In this document: positions 57,929 to 64,000 of the stretch, piece by piece
How the letters are laid out: every line of letters starts with the position of its first letter
Numbering within the stretch: position 1 is the first letter of the stretch
Source of the DNA: Kalmusia sp. IMI 367209
Lineage: Eukaryota; Ascomycota; Dothideomycetes; Pleosporales; Didymosphaeriaceae
DNA: 64,000 bases
Direction of reading: 5' to 3'
Assembly (NCBI GenBank): GCA_027946365.1
Contig: JAPEUQ010000016.1
Span: 62,001-126,000, forward strand
Program-made: the position numbers and the translations under genes
Notes under the pieces: model-generated
Seen by the model: only the letters and a program-made list of their open reading frames with translations
What the model was told of the DNA's origin: nothing
Database searches by the model: none

Positions 57929-59031
57929 TATGGTATCTCAGACATAGCAGTTCAAATTCTTTGTGTAAGGAGGCTTGAGGGGTGTACTTCCTGATTCCGT
58001 GCCTCGGGTCATGACCAATGGTACAATCCGTTATTACTCCAAATCCTTCAAGCCATCCTGTGCTGTGCAGAGCATCTATCTTATCTTAAAGTAATCTTAG
58101 TGTCATTACTTCGTCAGTAATAACGACAACGGTATGTATGCTGATAGATGACTTGTCTCCAATCACTGCTATATTCACTATCCCAAATGTTCGCAATATC
58201 TCTAACGACATCTTCCCAAGTCATTCATCCTGGAAAGGCTCTTCAAGGAAAGCTGGTATAAGAGAACCCTTGAACGCGCTTTGCTTGCCAATCAGGGCTA
58301 AAACTATCTTTTCTAGCCTAGGCGTACCACAGGACATTATCAGGCTCTGACATTGATCCGACCACTCACGTGCTTAACACCAAGATGCCAACTTAGCGGC
58401 CACCCGGCCAGGTATAAGGCTGGCTTCAGCAAATTTTCCACTTGCCTTCTCCTTAGTTTCAGGGCATGCAGATCAATTCTGTGTCTATAGCACTGGCACT
58501 TAGAACGCAGAGAGATTATGGAATACAAAGCACCACACAAGCTGCCGTTCAATTATAAATGTAAGAGTCTAGATGATATGGACCTTGAGGAAGTAATCTA
58601 GTGTCACGAAACTATACCGCAGGGAACTACTTTCACTAACTTATAGTTGTGATTACCATATGAACGATTTATTGTGTGATTACGATTAGGTTAGAGTATA
58701 GCTGCGTGTACAGTGGTAAAGCACTGGTCTTCCTTTAGGTGCCGAAGAATGCTGGAACATTTTGCTACTTTCTTCCTGTCTCAAAGGGTAAATTAGGGCA
58801 ATGACTAGATGGTTACCAGACTTGGATAATAAAAATAACCTATATATAAAAACTATTGGATAGATGCTAGCTTTCACGCGCTAGTTGCTAAAGAAGCCAC
58901 CTAAGGGTTAGAAACAGTGGGCTAAAGTTACTGCTTAACTAAACAGCTTAGGAGTTATGTATCATGGACATGACGCTCAAGCATGATTTACTTCTGGGAC
59001 ACCCCTTAATCCTCCAGGTCACCTCCGACAC
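57929..59031. other. Intergenic region, about 1.1 kb
   Basis: No supported gene. AT-rich towards 58560-58960. A short stretch near 58690-58740 superficially resembles a tRNA D-arm but lacks a T-arm. Confidence 0.55.
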
Positions 59032-59629
59032 CTATTTACCCGCCATCTCTTCAAGCATTGGCTTCGCCGGCATTGTTGCAAATCTCGCCATGACTTCCAA
59101 ATTCTTCTCCTTGCTCATCTTTTCATCGCTCTTACTGACCTCCGCTAGAATCTTGAAATAGTCGATATAAAAGGCGGGCGTAAAAGTATTGAAGAACTTC
59201 GCTTCTACATCGAACGGATTGGAAAATGTATGTGGCGCTCGAATAGGCACCGTCACGTAGTCGCCCGCTTCAGCGTCTATGGTAGCACTGTCGGGCGCGT
59301 GGAAGCGGATAGTACCTTGGGTAACGAGGAAGGTCTCGTCGTGCATCTCGTGCCAGTGCGCTGGGGGTCCAGTGGTGCCAGCAGGAACGGTGAATTCGGC
59401 ACTGCCGATACGATTATCTAGCAATAAAAGTTAACCTGGAAGGGGTAGAGAGCGTGGCAAGGGAGGTTCGTGGGATGGGGAACGATGTACCTGTGCGCGA
59501 GCCGTCTTCCATGATTCTGCATGTAATGTGACCGAGTTTGAGGATCTCGCCGGATTTTGCGGGAACAAAGTTTATGGGTCGTCGAGGCATGGCCATGTTG
59601 GCGAGTGCTTGTCGCGCTTCGTCGTCCAT
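59032..59629 (-). CDS. Cupin-domain protein (quercetin-2,3-dioxygenase-like)
   Basis: Two exons, 59629-59491 and 59417-59032, give 174 aa. A single cupin barrel carries the metal site: motif 1 is HWHEMHDETFLVTQG (H-x-H-x4-E), and motif 2 has the His in IRAPHTFSNP. The N-terminus MDDEARQALANMAMPRRPINFVP resembles fungal quercetin-dioxygenase-like small cupins. Metal-dependent oxygenase or isomerase activity is possible but not proven. The SDR is a separate unit on the other strand, about 1.1 kb away. Confidence 0.88.
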
Positions 59630-60274
59630 GGTGGTGATGGCGATGGTCAGTTGGTTGGACAGTGCTAGAGTGCTAGAGCTTCGGAGTTACGGTTGCAAGG
59701 GAAGGACAAGGGGAAGGTATACGGGCGAGACGATGAGAGGAATGAGGCTTGAGTGAGAGAGACAAGCTAATATATGACTGCAGATACTATTGCGGAGAGC
59801 CGGCTGAGCTGCAAGGGAGATCCGCTGGGGATGCGCTAGTGACCTTTGCACGACACGGCCAGTGCAGGGAGTCGACGTTTGTTACAGAGCGTGAAGCATC
59901 GAGCTTAGGACAACGTCTATCCAACCAAGGCTCTGAAGCTTGCAACGGTTGAGGGTCGTTGCGTAAGCCTGCGAAGTTTGTGGGATGGGAAGAAAGTGAA
60001 CACCCCGCGGCTAGATGCAGCTAGTGCGGGGAAGCTGCAGGGACAGCTGTGAGCTCCTGCGATTGTTAGAAACGCGCTCTTTTGTCCTCATTGTCGACAG
60101 CTGCCTAGCCACCTCTGAGACATTGCTCCGCCTTTTAGCTCCATATGGTACGATAGACAACGTCGCCCTGGTGCCTAGCACTCGTTTGATCGCCACTAAA
60201 TATACAACTCACAATATATAGCATCGTTTTCCGGGTCTGCCAAACATCCATCGACTCAACACCAGGCAGCCACC
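59630..60274. promoter_or_regulatory. Divergent promoter region cupin / UCH
   Basis: About 645 bases between divergent start codons. AT-rich TAAATATA occurs near 60197-60204, about 75 bases before the UCH start. Nothing else recognised. Confidence 0.45.
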
Positions 60275-61006
60275 ATGCCGAAGCTCTTCACAGTCCTCGA
60301 GAATAACCCGCAGGTGATGAACCATCTCGCCTTTACGCTCGGCCTCGACAAGTCCCTCTCGTTTCACGACGTCTGGTCGCTCACCGATCAAGATCTTCTC
60401 GCATTCATCCCGCGCCCGGTCCTCGCGCTTCTCGTCATCATTCCGCTAACGCCGACCTGGTACGAGGCCCGCACAGCCGAGGACAAGGACAAGCCAGATT
60501 ATGAAGGCAAGGGCGAGGAGGAGCCTGTCATATGGTTCAAGCAGACCATCGGCAACGCATGCGGCTCCATTGGCCTGACGCACGCCCTCTTAAACAGCCC
60601 CGAAGCCGCCAAACACATCCAGCCCGGTTCCGTGCTCGACCAAATCCGCAAAGACGCGCTTCCGAAGGCGATGCTGGAGCGCGCCAAGGTGCTGGAGGAT
60701 TCCGACGCGTTCGAGAAGGCGCATGCGGATGCCGCGAAGCTGGGTGACACTGAGGCGCCAACGCCCGAGTCGGATAAGCACACGGGGCAGCACTTCGTCA
60801 CTTTCGTCAAGGGAAAGGATGGCCACCTATGGGAGCTTGAGGGGTCGAGGAAGGGGCCGTTGGATCGGGGGTTATTGGGTGAGGGTGAGGACGTGCTCAG
60901 CCCGGGGGCATTGGAAAGAGGGATTGGGAGATTGATAAAGACTGAGGCGGAGAAGGGTGGGGACCTGAGGTTCTCTGCTATTGCACTCGCAGAGAGCTTG
61001 GAGTGA
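60275..61006 (+). CDS. Ubiquitin C-terminal hydrolase (UCH-L3/YUH1 type)
   Basis: Deubiquitinating cysteine protease of peptidase family C12, cytosolic, 243 aa, intronless. The oxyanion Gln and nucleophile Cys are in KQTIGNACGSIGLTHAL, and the catalytic His is in QHFVTFV. The third triad member, usually Asp in E-L-D-G, is Glu here (LWELEGSRKGPLDRG). The length and a crossover-loop-like charged segment (about 145-170) fit the family. It processes ubiquitin and ubiquitin-like precursors and small adducts. Confidence 0.93.
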   Translation: MPKLFTVLENNPQVMNHLAFTLGLDKSLSFHDVWSLTDQDLLAFIPRPVLALLVIIPLTPTWYEARTAEDKDKPDYEGKGEEEPVIWFKQTIGNACGSIGLTHALLNSPEAAKHIQPGSVLDQIRKDALPKAMLERAKVLEDSDAFEKAHADAAKLGDTEAPTPESDKHTGQHFVTFVKGKDGHLWELEGSRKGPLDRGLLGEGEDVLSPGALERGIGRLIKTEAEKGGDLRFSAIALAESLE

Positions 61007-61477
61007 GCGCAGGCTTCCGTTGGTTCTTCCAAAGTCAGAAGGGTGTGCTTTTGTCGGCCTTCGTGCGACTATGCTGATTTAGATGCTCAACACATGTTCT
61101 GTCCGCTGTGTCAATTGCAAAGTCCGTCTTGAGAGTGCGACTGAAGAAGGCTTTTCACGCCACGCTTGTGGTGGATACAGTGTGGTTCAGAGGGACCTGT
61201 ATGTGCGTCGCACGATGCGGCTTACCGATAGGTGCTACATTGGTGACGACCAAATCTTAGACCTAAAGATCAGATAGAGCAGAGAGATGTCAATGAACGA
61301 GACTCAGACTCGGATTCGGAGCGACATCGCTCGGCTGGTCCGTCGGTGTCGGGCCGAGCGAGGCTGCCGATATCGGAATCCGCGTCTTGCAGCGGGGTAC
61401 GTGGGGTACTGGTAAGCACTGGCGGACTTCCGAAGTGTTTTTAAGCGCGCTTCAACGAGTCAACATACCAATACAAC
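61007..61477. other. Intergenic region
   Basis: About 470 bases holding the leu2 promoter. Nothing else recognised. Confidence 0.6.
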
Positions 61478-62883
61478 ATGTCGTCCTTTAACATTGTCGT
61501 TCTAGCCGGTACGTTTTCCTGCTTGCTGTGCGCAATTTAGCTGCTTTGCTGACCCATTGGCACAGGAGATGGCGTAGGCCCCGAGGTGAGACCTCCCGCC
61601 GTATTACAGAAGAAAGGGCTTACACGTAGGTTCCCAGATTGTAGCAGAGGCAATCAAGGTAGGCTTCTTGTCAACTGGAAGGATTCGATATAGGCCTGAC
61701 GATTCTAGATCCTCAAAGTAGTCGAGAAGACGACCGACATCAAGTTCAATTTCCAAGAACACCTCTTCGGCGGCGTACGTGCCCAGCCCTCGACGTGTCT
61801 CGACCATCTAACAGGCCTAGTGCTCAATAGACGCTCACAATAACCCTCTGACTGACGAGACCCTCTCGGCCTGCAAATCTGCAGATGCCATCATCCTCGG
61901 CGCTGTTGGAGGACCGGTACGTCCCCCCTTGGTATCAGCACAACTCAAGCCGGCGCTGACGCCCAGCAGAAATGGGGAACTGGCAAAGTCCGCCCAGAGC
62001 AAGGCATCCTCCGCCTCCGCAAAGAGCTAGGCACCTTCGGCAACCTCCGCCCCTGCTTCTTCGCCTCGGACTCGCTCGTGGACGCGTCGCCGCTGAAGGC
62101 TGAGATCGCCCGTGGCACCAACTTCAACATCATCCGCGAACTCACTGGCGGGATATACTTCGGCGAACGAAAAGAAGACGAGGGCGATGGCAAAGCGATG
62201 GACACAGAGCCGTATAGTGTCGAGGAAATCGAGCGCGTCGTGCGGTTAGCGGGCAACCTTGCAAGCGTAGAGGACCCGCCGGTGCCGGTATGGAGTCTGG
62301 ATAAAGCCAATGTATTGGCGACATCGCGGCTGTGGCGGAAGACGTTCGAACGCATCATGAAGGAAGAATATCCACATTTGAAGTCCGGTACCCATCTTAT
62401 CGACTCAGCTGCCATGCTCATGATCAAGAATCCGCGCGCGCTCAACGGCGTCGTTGTCACGAGCAATCTGTTTGGAGACATCATCAGCGACGAGGCGAGC
62501 GTGATCCCGGGGAGCCTGGGCTTGCTTCCTAGTGCGAGCCTGGGAGGTATTCCGGATGGTAAGACACGCATCAACGGAATCTATGAGCCCATTCACGGTG
62601 AGATAATCTTTTTCATTGCTATATCTTTCATAGGCTGACGAGAGTAGGCTCTGCGCCCGATATTGCTGGCAAAGGCATCTGCAACCCCGTCGCCACGATT
62701 CTATCTGTCAGCATGATGTTCAAGTACTCTTTGTGCCGCCCGGACATCGCGCAACAGATCGACGAGGCTGTGAAGGTGGTCATTGACAAGGGTGTTCGGA
62801 CCGGCGATATCGGCGGAAAGTCGACTACGTCTGAAGTGGGCGACGCCGTGGCAGTGGAGTTAGAGACTCTGCTGAAAAAGTAG
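61478..62883 (+). CDS. leu2: 3-isopropylmalate dehydrogenase (leucine biosynthesis)
   Basis: NAD-dependent oxidative decarboxylation of 3-isopropylmalate, the third step of leucine synthesis. Seven exons: 61478-61508, 61566-61585, 61638-61658, 61709-61774, 61821-61916, 61970-62597 and 62648-62883, giving 365 aa. The second and third exons are only 20 and 21 bases. Motifs: GDGVGPEIVAEAIK, the substrate segment [26 protein letters not shown], the divalent-metal Asp block [13 protein letters not shown] with GLLPSASLG, the cofactor segment [14 protein letters not shown] and NPVATILS. All catalytic residues are visible, so the gene is functional. It shows the same intron-rich style as the cluster genes. 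Confidence 0.96.
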
Positions 62884-64000
62884 CATAATTTTTAAGATTT
62901 TTTTCGATTTCCATTTTATCTCTGACACATCTGCTTCACGTCGCATTATCCGTGCTAATGGTCAGATATCGCGGCACCATCTGGCTCACAATCTCCATCA
63001 CCATCATTCCCATACCATACTGCAAAGTCCGCGGAATTGGCTCGTACACGGCTAGAACATTATAAATAGTCCTCATTCACAGATGCCTCATCCGCACCCT
63101 AACCGTCATTCAGATCCAAGCACTCCATACACCAGTATTGAAGTATGAGGGTTTTCTGAGGCACCGCAGCATCGAACACAATGGTTCCATAGAAGTATAC
63201 CATTGGTGAAATACAGACACTTATTCACTTGAGATTCTAAGCTTCTCCAGTACCACAAGGGTGACGAAGCGTACAACTCCCCCTCTGTCAAGACCGCTAC
63301 CAGCGAGAGAGAACCAATGTCCAGAGATGTACTTCAGCATCGCATACTCAAGGGCTGATTCACCACTTAGCGGTATGGCGATAAGTCAAACCACGGAGCG
63401 ATCAGCTAAAAGGAAGGTGATATCGTTACAGGAGTATGTGTAAGATTAAGATATCTGATCGCTAGATATGCGGTTCATAAGTGCCACTGGTTTTTATGAT
63501 GAATTATGAAACGAGGATTGGGTGCGGGCAGTACACAATTCCGCTCATTACAGGGGTTTGTAAGGTAGAACGTAGAGATGTCTTCGCGAGTTTCGAGAGG
63601 AGAGTGGGAGTGTTCAAACGCGTGAGGTATGTTGAAAAGGCCGGTAATTAAGAGTGCAGGCCCAAAGAGCAAGGTAACCATGTGGAAGTTTCAAAAGAAG
63701 AAGATATTGTATGCCATAGTGGCAATATTGACACGCCTTGTGAGGCGTCGTCGAGACAGATTCTGAATACCTAAAATAATAGTGCTCAATGGAATCCTTG
63801 AGATAGCCCGTCTCGTCACGACTGTGAATACACGGATCAACATTGGACATGCCCAGAATCGCATTAGGAGTCACATACGAAATGGAAGCAATGGGTTAGG
63901 AATTGCGGCCTGACCGACCTATGTGTCTTGTGTAATGGTCGGTACCGAGTGCCCGAATTGCTGCGCCACGCAACACCGTCAACCGAAACAGGTCCTCATA
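62884..64000. other. Right-end region without a supported gene
   Basis: About 1.1 kb. Short frames only, with no domain I recognise. An unannotated gene could begin or end beyond the right edge. Confidence 0.55.

Noticed and set aside
58690..58740. Possible tRNA (GTACAGTGGTAAAGCACTGG looks like a D-arm)
   Set aside because: No matching anticodon stem, T-arm or B box follows at the proper distance.
60499..61032. A 177-codon minus-strand frame across the UCH gene
   Set aside because: Ser/Pro-rich antisense reading of a well-supported UCH gene.

Overview
The window looks like nuclear DNA of a filamentous ascomycete, and Dothideomycetes (Pleosporales-like) is my best but unproven guess. The evidence is short GT-AG introns of about 45-90 bases with CTAAC/CTGAC-type branch points, fungal-only families (SAT4/rhodopsin-like membrane protein, DUF1770, DUF3425 bZIP, con-10, FSH1 hydrolase, HET) and a strongly AT-rich, stop-riddled block at the left end that has the signature of repeat-induced point mutation (RIP).

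Layout. 1-8780 is an AT-rich, RIP-degraded repeat block. It holds a ~300-base direct repeat, a hAT transposase relic, telomere-like minisatellites and copies of a small dispersed repeat. The change to normal base composition falls only about 50 bases before the first gene. 8829-30669 is a secondary-metabolite cluster: two cytochrome P450s, a SAT4-type membrane protein, a DHA2 MFS exporter, an FSH1-type serine hydrolase and an 11-exon highly reducing polyketide synthase (KS-AT-DH-cMT-ER-KR-ACP, 2565 aa as modelled, no thioesterase). The hydrolase is transcribed divergently from the PKS and is the natural candidate for LovG-like product release. No pathway-specific Zn2Cys6 regulator is seen.

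30700-33440 is a decayed edge: a HET-domain pseudogene and an alpha/beta hydrolase with an early in-frame TGA. 33551-38425 has ordinary genes: GDSL esterase, DUF1770 protein, calcineurin B and a secreted zinc-protease-like protein. 39041-43729 is a second small group with metabolic character: NmrA/isoflavone-reductase-like reductase, O-methyltransferase and a third P450. These could tailor the PKS product or form a separate mini-cluster.

44946-64000 is gene-sparse and mostly housekeeping: an F-box protein, a tRNA-Asp gene with an unusual second insertion, a single-pass membrane protein, con-10, an amino-acid permease, a bZIP factor, an SDR, a cupin, a ubiquitin C-terminal hydrolase and leu2.

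All exon models were built by eye from splice motifs, reading phase and family similarity. Where I give coding lengths, the exon sums are divisible by three. No database search was possible.
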